A stretch of 64,000 bases of DNA from Cunninghamia lanceolata (lineage: Eukaryota; Streptophyta; Pinopsida; Cupressales; Cupressaceae): contig BSBN01000860.1 in the NCBI GenBank assembly GCA_027924645.1, positions 3,906,001 through 3,970,000 of the forward strand, given 5' to 3'. The translations under genes were made by a program, and so were the position numbers. Below are positions 33,377 through 45,678 of this stretch, in pieces; positions within the stretch are counted from its first letter, which is position 1, and every line of letters starts with the position of its first letter. Below the pieces are notes generated by a model. The model was not told the origin of the DNA. It saw nothing but the letters and a program-made list of their open reading frames with translations, and searched no databases.

Positions 33377-33589
33377 TTAGGGTTTAAGTTTTATGGTATG
33401 TATTTTTTGATAAACCCTAAAACTATGTTCACTATAAACCCTAAAATGCTACACATAACTATAAACCCCAAAACTAAGAACTTGATAAACCCTAAAACTA
33501 CAAACTATAAACCCTAAAATGCTATATTTAACTATAAAACCTAAAACTAAAATTTAACTATAAAATATGAACCTTAAACCCTAAAACTA
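33377..33589. repeat. Degenerate interstitial telomere-like motifs
   Basis: One TTAGGGTTT at 33,377, then five exact AAACCCTAAA words and variants at about 20-60 bp spacing to 33,589. Plant telomeres are (TTTAGGG)n. Here the words are scattered in AT-rich DNA, with one in opposite orientation at the left. Confidence 0.7.
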
Positions 33590-36189
33590 TTGTATGTGAC
33601 CAAAGATATATCAACTATTAGATCCCTAATGATGTAGTTTAGTCAAAAACCATACTCCACACATGAATGCAAACTAAACAATATACTCATACCTCAACCA
33701 TCTAACACACTTACCATATTTTATGTAATGGTGTGCAAATTACAAGTGTCTTCATGATCTAGATGTCTACATAGTTATCTAAGAGTTTAAGGGGATAATA
33801 TATATGTTTACAGGGTTAAACAATTGCTAATATATTGTAATAAATCGTATAGTTGACTATTATAATAGATGTAAAATTTCTTCAAATTCATCAAAGAATT
33901 CTTTTAGAATAACATATTGGATTACATTGATTAGTTATGGATTGTTAAAGTAGATATAGTTGTGTGATGTTTTTTGAGTCTTTTTATTGCATATAAATGA
34001 AATTGTACAGGTGGAATGATGGGATTTTAGATGTACTACTAGTACTTTCTTTTAAATTTATAAGAGTAGTTTAGATATTTTTTAAACCTTGACTCTTTAT
34101 CGAATGGACTAAGGAATTGATTGTACTTTACTAAAATGATCAATTTATTTATTAAAAGTATCCTTCTTTTGTTCCTTGGTGGATTAGGGTAGGTTAGGTT
34201 ATACTATTTTGCATAACTCATTGATGTACTTACCATTTCCAAATATTAAGGGAATTTGCATGTGATAGACAACTGAAGTGTGAAATGTGATTTTTGAACA
34301 CATTCCAAAATTACTATGACATAGATATTTATATTTTCATTTTAGTGTAGATAGGACCTCTCGATGCAACCTAGTCAAGGAATAATCAATGCCATGCAAC
34401 CTATTCTAACTAGTGTAGCCTAGTTTAAATTGATAATGTGACCTCCTATACTTGCTTGTTCCTTTTGTACCTACTACTTAGAAAGATAGTATCCTTAAAA
34501 GCACAATAGGGATCTTTGTAGGAAAAATAGAAGACCATGAAAAGTTTCAACAATAGCCAATCCCCTTAAGAGTTATATAACGTTATAAAACATTATGCAA
34601 TAGAGTTTCTGGATTCAACTGTGTGAGATTTTTGTCATCAACGTTTTGAATCACACTCTGTGATTCATCATCAAGATGAAGAGAGCTATAGGAGAGAGAG
34701 GTGAATTGCAAACCAGGTTAGACTAAAAAGAAGAGGGATTGGAGGTTGCACAAAGAACAAGGAGTTCAAAAATAAAAATATAAAAATTAAAAAGCAAAAA
34801 GGAAAAAACCTCAAAACATATGAGGGTTGAAAGACAAGGAATAAAGGAAAAAAGAGATAAAAATAAAACAAACACATCTAACTATAAACAAACTCAGAGG
34901 TAGACAACTGCACCAACATATAAAACATGTGCCAAGTAGAAATGCAAATCTTGATGCAAGCGAGCCTGATATGAGATTGAGATTGATGTAACTTTAATTA
35001 ATTGTTCTTTGTGTGTGTCCCTAATTTGAATATTTCTTTTAATACTTGATATTCTTTATGACCTAGGAGTTGTTCTAAATATATGTTCTTAGATGCCCAA
35101 CTTGACACTTTGGTGGGTGGACTAACCAAATAACAATCATATTTTAGGAATGTCAACTTTAAGGTGATAGATTTAAATTTTGAAAGAGACACACTAGGTT
35201 GCATCCCAACCATGACGTAATCCAAGGTGGGTAAAATGCTAGGAAAGGTGAGTAGTAGGCTGAAGTGATATGTGGTGGTAGTTGGCTAATGGGTTCGAGG
35301 CTAAATGTCAATGTATGCACCAAATAGGTTAAATTGAGTGCTAAAAAAATATTCAGAACATCTATGCAAAGTAGTATAAAACATTGAAGGTGTGTAAACT
35401 TGTGTAGGATATAGACTTTTGTACCATAAACTACTCTAAATTATATTCCAAACTAGTTCACCAATTATAGATTTTAGAGAGTTAGAATATGACAATAATA
35501 AATGACTATAAATGCTTACAAAGTTAAATTAAACAAGGAAATGAAATTAAAGAGAGAACATGCCATAAAAATTGAGGATAACTAGAGCCACATGGAGGAA
35601 CCCCTTGCAGGTATAAAATCCACCAAAAGAGAGCACTAAACTCAAATAAAATGGTTCCCAAATCTTGAGTTACAAGAATAATATGTCTTTCTTGATCTAT
35701 AATTTCACCTAAACATATCATGTACATCAATTCCCAAAATTACTAGAAATTGAAAAAATCCCCAATAAGGAAGATGAAGATGAAAAGGTAGAAATCTAGA
35801 ACACCAATAGTCACTCCTTAAAACAAGTTGCCAACAATTTGTCAATAATGATGTTTTCTTGTCTTGATTCCATACAACATAAGAAAACAAAAAACACACT
35901 CATTATGAAGTCAATATTGACATCAAACAATGCATATATAAATGAAATTATACCTAGGAATGATGGGATTTTAGATATCAAAGCAACTATACCAATTAAA
36001 TAAGCCCTTATGAGGTGATACAAATAAATTACCATAAAATAAGCCCTTATCAAGTTACAATAACTTTTAAATACTTTCAATGTTTACAACATCTAGTCCT
36101 TATAATTTCCCACTCCTATACCTTAAAAGAATTATATGAGGTTCCAACAAAGTGAACTAACTGCTAAGGGATGTAATTCTTATTTTTGA
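33590..36189. other. No gene supported (2.6 kb)
   Basis: AT-rich. The only recognisable item is a foldback-element fragment at 34,638-34,690. Open stretches up to 89 codons on the minus strand lack protein features. Confidence 0.5.
34638..34690. repeat. Fragment related to the foldback element at 30.5 kb
   Basis: Starts TCAACGTTTTGAATCACACT and includes TGATTCATCATCA, matching the inner part of the 30,490-30,571 arm (TCAACGTTTCGGATCATACT, TGATCCATCATCA). The second arm is missing. Confidence 0.6.
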
Positions 36190-37135
36190 CCTACATAATA
36201 TGTACTTATTTTTCTCATAAGCTTCATCAATTCATCTACATCATTCATATAGGCATCCACCTTCTCAATCATAACCCTTGTATCCTCCACTATGTCACAA
36301 AAAATAGTACCATACATCAATGTGTTTAGTTTGCATGCTAAACATGTAGGGTTCTTTACAAATGTGATGGTAGTCTCACTATATCACATGGAATTTACAT
36401 TGTATCCTAATTTCATCTAGTATCTAAACATAATCTTTGAAGCCAAATTTCCTTCTTATAGGAATGAGTGTTTTTCATGCACTCTATCTTCATATTTGAA
36501 AGACCAACCACTTGCCTATCTTTTTCTTAACCAACACTATGTGCCACCAACTAGGTTAAAAACATACCCACTATTAAAAATCCTATTGGGTATATCTACT
36601 ATCTAATCAAAATCCATAAATCCCTATATATTTATTAACCTTCTCAAATCAAGTCCCCTTGGTAGAAAATATAATACATTAAAGTCCATGAATATATATG
36701 AAGACCCTCTTTGATAGTCTAATTTTGTTCATAGATTGTACATTAACCTTCTTAGGACTCCTACTCATTGGGAAATGTCTCATTTGGTGCAAATAATAAC
36801 ATATATAAAGATAAAAACTACACTCATATAAGGGGCATGGTTTGGGTTCTCAATTTCATAAAGTGTTGAAGACACTACTCAAATGAAGTCACTATTCCCA
36901 TAGGAATGGGAACAGTCATCCTAAATTTATAAAATAAATAGTCAACATACATCCTCTAACTTAACCAAAGTTTTATGTTAGCTCTATCTCTTCTAATTGA
37001 CATTCCTAAGATAAAATTAGCAAACTTAAAATTATTGATAAGAAACTATGATGAAATCTAAAATTTCAAGAACCTAATCATTTGCTTATTACTTCCAATT
37101 AACATGTTTTCGACATAAAGAATGTTAATAATAAA
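36190..37135 (-). pseudogene. Ty1/copia RT and RNase H remnant
   Basis: The minus strand reads INILYVENMLIGSNKQMI (RT, with YVDD changed to YVEN), ILGMSIRRDRANIKLWLS, VPIPMG, later QTKHIDVWY and DIVEDTRVMIEKVD from the end of RNase H. The frame changes several times and stops are frequent, so this is older than copia 1 or 2. Nearby LTRs were not found. Confidence 0.7.
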
Positions 37136-37609
37136 ATAATCACCTATTATCTTTTAATAATCATAATGATCTAATTTATCTTTGATAAATCCTAGGTTCA
37201 TAACATATGAATTAAAATTTTAATAACACATATTGGGGTACTTATTTGATGTTGACTTGAATCTTTAATGTGTCTATTAAAACTATTTTAATTTCAATAT
37301 TTAAAAAAATTAAATGTCTAAAGTCAAATGTAGTAAAAACATAGTACTCTCAACAATCCTCCATATTTTTCTTAACTAGTTGTACTTGTACATTTGTAAG
37401 CTTTCTATTCATGGATATTTTAAACTTACATTTCCAGATATTAGTTTAAGTTTATTTCTAGATATTTATTTGTAAGTTTTCAATATGGATATATTTGCGA
37501 TTACATTTGTAAGTTTTTGATATGGATAATTTCATATGAGTAATTAAATATTTATTTATTTTTATATTCTAATTGTAAATGCAAGTGGTCCAATGGATGA
37601 TTTTTTAAT

Positions 37610-38351
37610 AGATGATATTTTACAAAACCCCCCACCCCTCCACCTCCAAACTCCCCACCTCCTCCACCTGATGAGGCTCATTTGCGAGAGAGCATCAATG
37701 AAAATATAAACGCAATTGAGGAAAAAATTAATTTGATTAAAAATCAGCCTCACATGATGCCCCCATGTAGTATGGTTTGCATCTTCAATGCAAACCATTA
37801 TTGATTCTGTTAGGTATATTGATGCAGACTTAGATAGATTCCGCCTTTGGTGAGAGGAGAGGAGGCTATTTTATGTAGATGCTCTCTCATATAAAGACAT
37901 CCTTGATCTTCACATTACTGAACAAACATTAGCCCCATTCTTTGTTGACCCTGCAACTAATCAACCTATACTTGCAACAAAAAAGAATTTCCATTAAGTG
38001 GTGTAGGCATGAGGAGATCTCAATACATTTTTCGTTGCAGTGGTGGATGGTGTTTGATCATCCACCACATGCTAATTTTGAGGTACCACTACATTTTTTG
38101 AGAAAATTATGGGTAGAATTTCAATTAGGTTTAAACCCAATTATTTTGATATTAGACCATTCCAGGGTGTTGGTGGTGGCATGCCACAACACAGGGTAGG
38201 GGCACACATTGATCCCAATTGACCCATTCCTATTGCTCCTATGGTTGCTCCTATTTTTCCCACCATTCTTGTACCCATTTAGCACCAGGCAGTGTAGTTG
38301 ACATTAGGAGCATTAAGTAGACTCTCGGGTAATCTCACTGAAAAAGCTACC
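37610..38351 (+). pseudogene. Unrecognised spliced locus, 5' part, before the retrotransposon insertion
   Basis: A Pro-rich start (about 37,620-37,670) runs into DEAHLRESINENINAIEEKIN, a possible coiled coil. In another frame SVRYIDADLDRFRLW and ERRLFYVDALSYKDILDLHI follow, then GGGMPQHRVGAHIDPN and LSRLSGNLTEKAT up to 38,351. At least five stops and one frame change occur. The frame at the end (GCT ACC) continues exactly at 55,473 after the gag-only element is removed. I do not recognise the family; it could be a host gene or a transposon-encoded protein. Confidence 0.5.
38347..38351 (+). repeat. Target site duplication CTACC, left copy
   Basis: CTACC here and at 55,471-55,475 flank the 17.1 kb element exactly. 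Confidence 0.95.
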
Positions 38352-41300
38352 TATTGGAGCCCAAAATTACCGATTCAAAAAATGCTTAATTTTGCCCCAG
38401 AAAACCCACAAAATTCATTTTATTCCATCAATTTCCCATGTTTCGCCTTTAAGTCCAAACACCCATCTTTTATATCCGATTAGAGATTTATTTTAATGGG
38501 TTCCCATCTTAAAAATCCTCTAAGTATTTTCCCCCTCTTTTTTCATTTTCTTGCCTTAGTGATTTTCTTCATTTTTAGCCCTTTGTCATCAAATCAACAA
38601 ATTGTCGAACTTGCGAGCTTGTTCACAAGTTTAATATTTTTCCAGTTCACCAACAATGGTTTTCACTGACAAAGTGCAGGGGTGGCATATGTTGCATCGG
38701 CAACAAAAGGGTGTTCCAAAGGCCTTTATCGACAACTTTTCAAGTTCGCAAACTTGAAAGTTTGTTGATGGTGGACTTTGCCAACAATGAAGAATGAAGG
38801 GCGAGGGGGTGTCATGTGTTTTATCGATAGGAGAAGAGGAAACAAAAGCACTAAAGTGTCTTTGTTGGCAAAAATATTGGTTCACGAACCAAAAAGTTTG
38901 CTGACATATGACTTCACTAATAGAAGATGGAGGAAGCCGCTGCAACATAAGTTGAAAAGGTTCTAAGGCTGAAAGGAAGTTGAAGGCAAAAGGAGAACTT
39001 TTTTAGTGAAGTTGGAGGTTCGCGAACCTCCAAGTTTTCCGACAAGAGGTCCAGTCGATAGAGGATTCACTGATAAAGGGAAAGAAGGAAGCAACATGGC
39101 GTGAAAAGGTCTCTAAGGAATGGAAAAGAAAAAGGAAAAGCTTTGTCAGTGAAGTTGGAGGTTCGCGAACCACCAAGTTCATCGACGTATGGTTTTTCTG
39201 ATGGGAGATTCACCGATTGAAGACAAAAGGAAGAGAAGGCCACGGCAGAAAAACAAGAGAGAAAGAAAGAGTTAAGTGTTGTCGGCAAATCAGCTAGTTC
39301 GAGAACTGTCCTTTTTGCTGACAAGGTTCTTAAGTTTGGCATTTCATTGATTTGCTGATAAAGGCAACAATGAGGCTGCAGAAAGGGAGGAAAAGGGCAA
39401 AGAAAAGAGAGTTTGGCAAAATTATTTTTTGTTGATAAAAGAAAAATTGGCTAAGGTAGAAATTGGCGGTGAAAGAGAAGAAAGAGGGAACAATGAAAGG
39501 CTTTGTCGGCAAAAGTGGAGGTTGGCAAACCTCCAAGTTCGCCGACTGGAGGTTTTCCTAACAAGAAATTCACTAACAGAAGGGAAGTATTGAAAGGTGA
39601 AAAGTTTTCAAAAGGACGAGTTTTCCGATAAGGTAAAAACATTACAAAAGGGTGTTTCATTGGTGAATTGGAGAAAGTTGAAACTTGGCAAAAGGTTCAA
39701 GTTTTTTTATTTTCATCGATAAGGCAATAAAGAAAGGCCCTGGCGTGCTTTCATTGGTTCAACAAATGGAATATTTCTCGATAGAGCGGAAAAGGGGCAA
39801 ATGAAGTAAGGTTTGGAAAAAGTGATTTTCACTGATAAAGGGAAAAATCTAGAGCCAAGGGCATAGTAGTTCGAAAAGGCCAACTTTTGCCGATTAAGTA
39901 GTGGCAAAGGAAAAGTGAGTTCAGAAAAGTGGCTTTTTGCTGATAAAGTAGGAAATGTCATCAAAAGGAGAGTTCAACAAATGGTAGATTTACTAATAAA
40001 GAGATCCAAGTTCGAAAGAGTTGACTTATGTTGATAAGGCAAATAATGAAGGTGAAAAGATGGAGTTTGGCAAAAGAGGAATTTGCAAGGTGAATGTAGT
40101 TAGAAAAACTATCTTTTGCCGACAAATGTTCAAGAAAGAGAAAGTTATGAAATGTCAAAAGTTGCCGATAAAGGAGATAAAGATAGAGTTCAACAAATTA
40201 AAGATTTGCTAATAAAGGGGGAAAATGGCCTAGTTCTGAAATGACCAAATTCACCGATAGGGCAAAAACAGAGGAAGAGAGCACAACTAGAGAAAATGAA
40301 AACTTGCTGATAAAGGAAAAGCTATCTGGTTCAGTATAATAACATTTTTCCAACTAAGTTGTGAAACAAGGAGAAAATGCAGGCGACAAGCAGAAAATGA
40401 AATTTACCGATGGTGCAGGTAGAGGCAAGTCCCCGTTGGATGACTTTTGCCAATAAGGCAAAATTGAAATGCAAAATCAGATGTAAAGAATGGATTTATA
40501 AACTACAAGGGATTTAAAATTTTAAAGTGTTGTAAAAGCTTTACAAACACTATTGGAGGGCTCTTATTTAAAAATGCCCTTCTTCCCCCTTGGCCGCCAT
40601 GAATCCATAATTGTTGGTGCTGGTAGTTGAAATGGTGTTTGTGCAGGTACAAAGTTTAATGCCAGGATGCAATGTTTTAGTGATAATATCTTTTGCAGTA
40701 CCCTCAAGGATCGAAATCAGTATGTAGGGCATGGGCATCCAATATATTCACTGATCTTCTGATAGGGGGCAGTAGCCTAAATTTAATGTAGTGCAGTTGC
40801 TTGTTGACTGGTTTTCCAACGCCTAGGGGCAACGCAGTATAAACCGGTTGCTATATATACATGAAATGAAGATGATTTCAGGGTTGGTCTCTGAGCCAAT
40901 TGTCTGGTCTAGGAGAGCCTAAGGAGTTTCTCTGGCATCAACACATGATCTGTCTGGTTTGTTAGTGAAGGGTTTTATTTAGCATAGAGTAGGAAAATTA
41001 TGTAATGCAAATTTGAATGTAGTGGTATGTCTCCAGGGGAGTTTGTATTGATTTTAGTAAATATATAATAGCAGTTGTATATTTTCCCTTGCCACATTTG
41101 CTGGTATGATTGTAATAGAGGTTTGGAGGTGTGTGATAGCATCTAAATTAATACAAGGCTTTGTATTTTCCATTTCTTTGTTGCATATGAATCATTGCAA
41201 TTCTCTTTTGGATTGTTAAGTATGTCCATTATAGGAAGATCTATTTAAAAGTTATAAATGAAAATGTCTGCCTAGTTTTGTTGATCTTTTTCTATGTATT

Positions 41301-41757
41301 TCCTTTCCTCCTTGCATTCTATGACTCTGTTGCCCAATAGAATAGGCATCGATCCATATTGGAGAGGGATCAAACACTCTTTATAAATCAAACAAATCTT
41401 TCACCCATGGTTCAAAAAAAACCATCTTTCCTATGCATGTACATTCACACAATTGAATCAACTTAATGAGAGCCCTGTGCAGCCAGTTTATCTTGATCTA
41501 GTGATAGCTTTGGGATCAAGTGTACAATTGGGTATGGCTGTGTATGTTTATTAGTATTTCATTTCATGCCTCTAGGAATATCCCTCCTAGGTCTAGCTGA
41601 GCCTGAAGTGTAGAGGAGTTTACCCACTCCTGTAGTTGGCTAAAATCCCCCTTAACTTGTTGATAAACCACTTCCTTTCACCTTGATGACAATCCCTGGC
41701 CTGGGTGTTTTAGGAATGTTTTAGAGTTTTGGGTTGCTGTTATTTTGGGAACCAACA
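38352..41757 (+). repeat. 5' LTR of the gag-only element
   Basis: Contains a series of palindromic units (38,600-39,545), many GCCGATAA-type words (to about 40,450), and TATATATA at 40,852-40,859 as a likely promoter box (54,565-54,572 in the other LTR). Reading frames on both strands recur in both LTRs and are not genes. Confidence 0.95.
38600..39545. repeat. Array of about 135 bp units with palindromic cores
   Basis: Cores at about 38,607, 38,740, 38,880, 39,013, 39,153, 39,294 and 39,507. The core near 39,014 is a perfect 22 bp palindrome with arm TTGGAGGTTCG. Others are partial, such as TTTCAAGTTCGCAAACTTGA. Most are followed by AAGTT and a (T)GCCGA-like word. The other LTR repeats the series (52,312-53,250). 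They would form hairpins in single-stranded DNA or RNA. Confidence 0.75.
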
Positions 41758-41760
41758 TTT

Positions 41761-42019
41761 TGGTGCTATTTCTGGGGAATGAAAGAAAAGGTTGAATTAT
41801 TATGAAGGCCCCTTTAGTAGTTTGCATTTTTTTAGTGTGTTTGTGTAAGTTGGTAGCCCGTCAACTTACACCAACATTATGGTGTCGTTTCTAGGGAAGT
41901 AATACCTTTGCAACATAGTCACAGAAGTACTTTGCTGCCGTTGTTGGGTGCAATTTGTTGTTGTGTGTAACTTTGCAGCCCGTCAACTTATACCAACATT
42001 TTGGTGTTGTTGCTAGGGA
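41761..42019 (+). promoter_or_regulatory. Primer-binding site and two further PBS-like copies
   Basis: TGGTGCTATTTCTGGGGA at 41,761-41,778 follows the LTR by three bases. It resembles TGGCGCCGTTGCCGGGGA, the tRNA-Asp site of Athila/Tat elements. TGGTGTCGTTTCTAGGGA (41,880-41,897) and TGGTGTTGTTGCTAGGGA (42,002-42,019) are the same motif, each after CAACTTAYACCAACATT. The repeat unit is about 120 bp. Confidence 0.7.
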
Positions 42020-42677
42020 AGTGATATCTTGGTTCAAATTTTTCAAACCCCTATTTGCATGTTGTAGTTGTGCAGTTTGTTGTTGTGGGTAAGTTGGTAG
42101 CCTTTCAACTTATGCCAATAGACTGGCACCAATGTATTGTTGGGTTATAAATATTTGAAGACTCTAATGGTGTGAGCAACCTAGAATCAATTTTGAAGCC
42201 TTGGAGATTAGTCATGCTTCAAGGGATTTCCTCATTCATTGAGGTGGTGACTCTGCTGTCAAAAAAAATAAAGTGTTGTTGTTGTGTGCACATTTCAAGT
42301 AGGTTGCAACCAGTTAAGGTACAAGTTTTTCTCTTTGCCTTGACCATGGTTTCTTTCTCAGTAAAGGAACATGTTATTTGCTTTCCTTTGTCCTCCACAA
42401 GTGGTTTGTAGTTGGTCATGGACAACTAGTATGAATATGGATACCTTAGGGAGGATTCTTCCTATGCATCTTCTTATGTTGAAGACCCTAGGAACTATAT
42501 GGCCTTTAACCATCCTGGTAATGCATTTTCCAATCATATCCAGGCTGCCAATTTTACAAGCCAAGAATTTTTTGAGTCCTTAGATAATAGAAATGAGTCA
42601 TCTAGGTTGTAGTATGAAATTGAAAAATAAAAGCAATTGTTAGAGTCTTTGTCGCAACAAGAAGAAGAATTAGAAAG
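42020..42677 (+). other. Leader of the gag-only element
   Basis: Non-coding or heavily degenerate. Short plus frames (42,172-42,583) lack gag features. A stretch with QYEIEK-like residues just before 42,678 may be the decayed gag N terminus. Confidence 0.4.
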
Positions 42678-44530
42678 TTGAATCAAGTTGCATCAATCCA
42701 TGTCGTGCAATCTAATTCCCCTCTTGTTGTTCCTAGTTGTTCTTTTCCTCACCCTCCCCCTATTGCAAATGAAAACACTTATAGACAATTGGACCTCTCA
42801 TGGGTCAGTTATAAGCAACAATCCATGCCCAAAAAGATTTACAATCAGATGCCATTAGTTGATGGGTGTGAGATTTTCAATGGGAAAGAACACATTGATG
42901 CATTTTCAGACTTCATGGATATATTTCAATTCAAAGATGAGGCTATGTGGATGAGCTATTTTGTAAGATCTCTATGTGGAATAGCATGGAAATGGTTGGT
43001 TGGTTTCTTTGATTAGCATTTTGCTTCTTGGGATCAGTTGCTGGCTTCTTTTGAAGACTTTGCAAGTAGTTTAGACCCTGTGTTTCTTGTCCAAGAACTA
43101 GAAGATATCAGAAGATAGGAACGAGAGTCTAGCATGGAACTCAGCCACAGATTTGTAATGGCCCTATCTCACATCCCAAAAAAATTCAAACCTGGTCTTC
43201 CTGTGTGTATTGATAAGTACTTGAGAGCTTATGATGATTCTAGAAGCTCAAGTTCTATACAGGAGGAATTCAATCTAGTGGGTTTGCAATAGGCCTATGT
43301 GTTCATTGATTATGTTGACAAAGTTAAGCAGGATATGATTGCAAAATCTATATCCTCAAATGTAGAGGTAGCTGATAATGATCAAGCTGTTGTAGACAAC
43401 AAGGATGTGGACGTTTCATATGATCTAGATGCACTATCAAGTGATGATTGTGTATGCAGAAGGGTAGAGGAAGGTATTGGTGCAGTGTATGAAAATGATT
43501 CAAATGAAAATAGTAGTGATTGCACCCACATTTTATTGGATCATTCATCTACGAATGATGAAAATGAACAAATCAATGATGGGTTCCAATCTGGTGAAGA
43601 TAATTTTGACCATGTTACATGTTGTAGTATTATAGACCGCTTGGAAGGTATGTATGCAAGTGAGGCATCGAATGAATTGGCTCAGGTAGTTGATTATGCA
43701 ATGCATACATATATTGATGACACAAATGATGATGAAGAGATGAGCATAAGGGATAATGCCCTTTATGAAGAGCATGCAAATCCATCAAGTAATAGCGTTG
43801 TTTATTATTATCATTGGTGCATGGATAATCCTCTTTTTGAAGATGATATTGTGCTCAATGAATTTGAGTTGTTGGCTTTGGAGGTGGAGAGTTTTATGTT
43901 GTATGATGTGGCTACCTATGGACAACAAGTGGAAAGAGAGGAAATACAAAATGATGTTGAGGGTAAACAAGAGACCAGTCTCTTGTTTGGTGTATTACCT
44001 CATTTATCCTTAATGATGACAATGAGGTTATTGATACTTGTTTGCATGAGGATGATGTGAGTTATGCTTCAGCTGGACATCATGAGGGTAATGCTATAGC
44101 TATAGGTGATTCTAAGGTAACTATTTCCTACTTTGAAGACCATGTAACATATGATTTTCTAGAGCTTTGTTTGGGGCAGTTACCCCTAATTAATGCAGAT
44201 CATGTTGAAAGCACATTTTTGACCTCGTTGGTTGGGCCTGATGACATTTGGATTGAATGTCCTGGTGTGGGTCAAGTTTTTGATCTGCAAGGTGATGAGG
44301 AGAACATCATTTCTGATTTTCTTAGCAACAAATTTTACACATCAGTGTGTGCCAAGGAATACAAAATAGGGAGGCAAATTGAAGATTATGAGTCTTCACT
44401 TGAAGTGCCTCAAATTTTAGACATATATGCTAATGGTGGAGATTTAAATCTAAATCATGCCTTTGATTCAGTCATGGAGGAGTGCATTAGGATTAGTCTA
44501 GTTGGGCCACAAGAAATTGAAGTCTTATGA
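42678..44530 (+). pseudogene. Gag-like protein of the gag-only element
   Basis: The first part reads GCEIFNGKEHIDAFSDFMD, MWMSYFVRSLCGIAWKWL, FASWDQLLASFEDFASSL, SMELSHRFVMALSHIPKKF, the pattern of the retrotransposon gag (capsid) domain, broken by stops near 43,014, 43,117 and 43,288. A long acidic tail (43,299-44,530; 253 and 162 codons, one frameshift near 44,000) rich in Asp, Glu and Asn has no match I know. No zinc knuckle is seen. The end of the tail is duplicated beyond copia 2 (51,399-51,559). Confidence 0.7.
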
Positions 44531-44546
44531 CATAGCCCAGTATGAG
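44386..44546 (+). repeat. 161 bp duplication flanking copia 2, left copy
   Basis: Equal to 51,399-51,559 with about 5 percent mismatches; both run from TTATGAGTCTTCACTT to CCCAGTATGAG. Copia 2 lies exactly between the copies. The outer element's sequence continues normally only after the right copy. Confidence 0.95.
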
Positions 44547-45621
44547 TGTTGCAAGTATTGGTTTAACCGGTGTTGTCATTGATGTCAACATACTTATGTT
44601 GCATTAATAAGAAGGATTGGATGAGCTGTGTGCTGAGGATATTGAGAAAATTAGTCTCAATCAGGAACAGTGAAGAACAATGATGGCAACAAGGTAAAAG
44701 TCCAAGATAGGTTGAGGATCAGAGGATACAGTTTAAAGGGTTTGTAGATATAAGTCTTGAGATGCTCCAGTCAAGTTTTCAGAGGTCCACATGAAGATCT
44801 GAAGAAGTTATGGTCGTTCAAGTAGAACTGGCTCCGACAGGTGTCTAGAGGTGACAGAGTGACACAGATAGGTCCAGTGAGGTCCGGTAATGCATTATCC
44901 CGTTCTGCGGATCTGAGGGAGTGTTGAGGATGTCCCTGTGAAGTATCAAACAGATTGGTTCATGGTTTGAAGGTCTGGAAGAGCCTATTCATTTGTGACA
45001 GTGATGACAGACTGTGTTCTTGAAGCTCCGAATGAAGGAGAGAAGAATTCCAGTAGGATGATGAAGTGCAGATGTTCTTGGGATTCAGGGAAGGTTATGA
45101 TGATCGTTGGATCATGTCCAGTTCATGTTAGTGGTCCGCATTGAAGTTGGAGTTTACATTTGAAGAATAACCACGGATATTGGTGTTCTTCTTGAAACTG
45201 GTCGACCAGATGTATTACACATCTTGCGGATGTTCTTGTAGATGTTTGCCGACTTAGATGATTGTTCCTAAGTCAATGCCTTGTATAAATAAGGGTTTGT
45301 GAATTCATTTTGAAGTGTGTCATGTGGTGATAAGTGTGTGGTAGCAAGGAGAAGTGCGAAAGGCAGAGCAGAAGTTTCTGGGCTTAAATGGAACTGATTC
45401 AAGCATGGTGAAGATGTTATTTTTCAGTTCATAAAGGTGATACTTATTTCTTTGTAGACAATGTGTCTTATGTGTTGATATGTTTCTACTTTTGATTTGA
45501 ATGCATTATGGTTCATGATTAATATTCTGCTAATCACTAAAGAAGATTCAAGTGTTTTATTTGAGAAAGTTTTGCACAACTGACTCACCCCCCCTCTCAG
45601 TTGTGTGCCCTAAGTCTAACA
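44547..45621 (+). repeat. 5' LTR of copia 2
   Basis: Lacks about 165 bp present in the 3' LTR (around 51,075-51,243). The related solo LTR at 57.7 kb has the GGCAGTGAGC-type repeats of that segment, so the 5' LTR suffered a deletion between short GTGTCT repeats. TATAAATA at 45,284-45,291 is a likely TATA box (50,898-50,905 in the 3' LTR). Confidence 0.95.
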
Positions 45622-45623
45622 AT

Positions 45624-45635
45624 TGGTATCAAAGC
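45624..45635 (+). promoter_or_regulatory. Primer-binding site of copia 2
   Basis: TGGTATCAAAGC, two bases after the LTR; complementary to initiator tRNA-Met apart from one change. Confidence 0.85.
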
Positions 45636-45678
45636 TAAGTTCCTCTAAAAGGAGCTTAACTGCTTGAGGAGATCCAGG

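Noticed and set aside
33377..33589. True telomere
   Set aside because: Words are scattered, mutated and in both orientations, with ordinary TE sequence on both sides.
38631..40212. Many 60-105 codon frames, mostly minus strand
   Set aside because: By-products of the repeated palindromic LTR units; the same frames recur at 52.5-54.0 kb.
43348..43970. Minus-strand frames of 61-76 codons
   Set aside because: Antisense shadows of the acidic gag tail.
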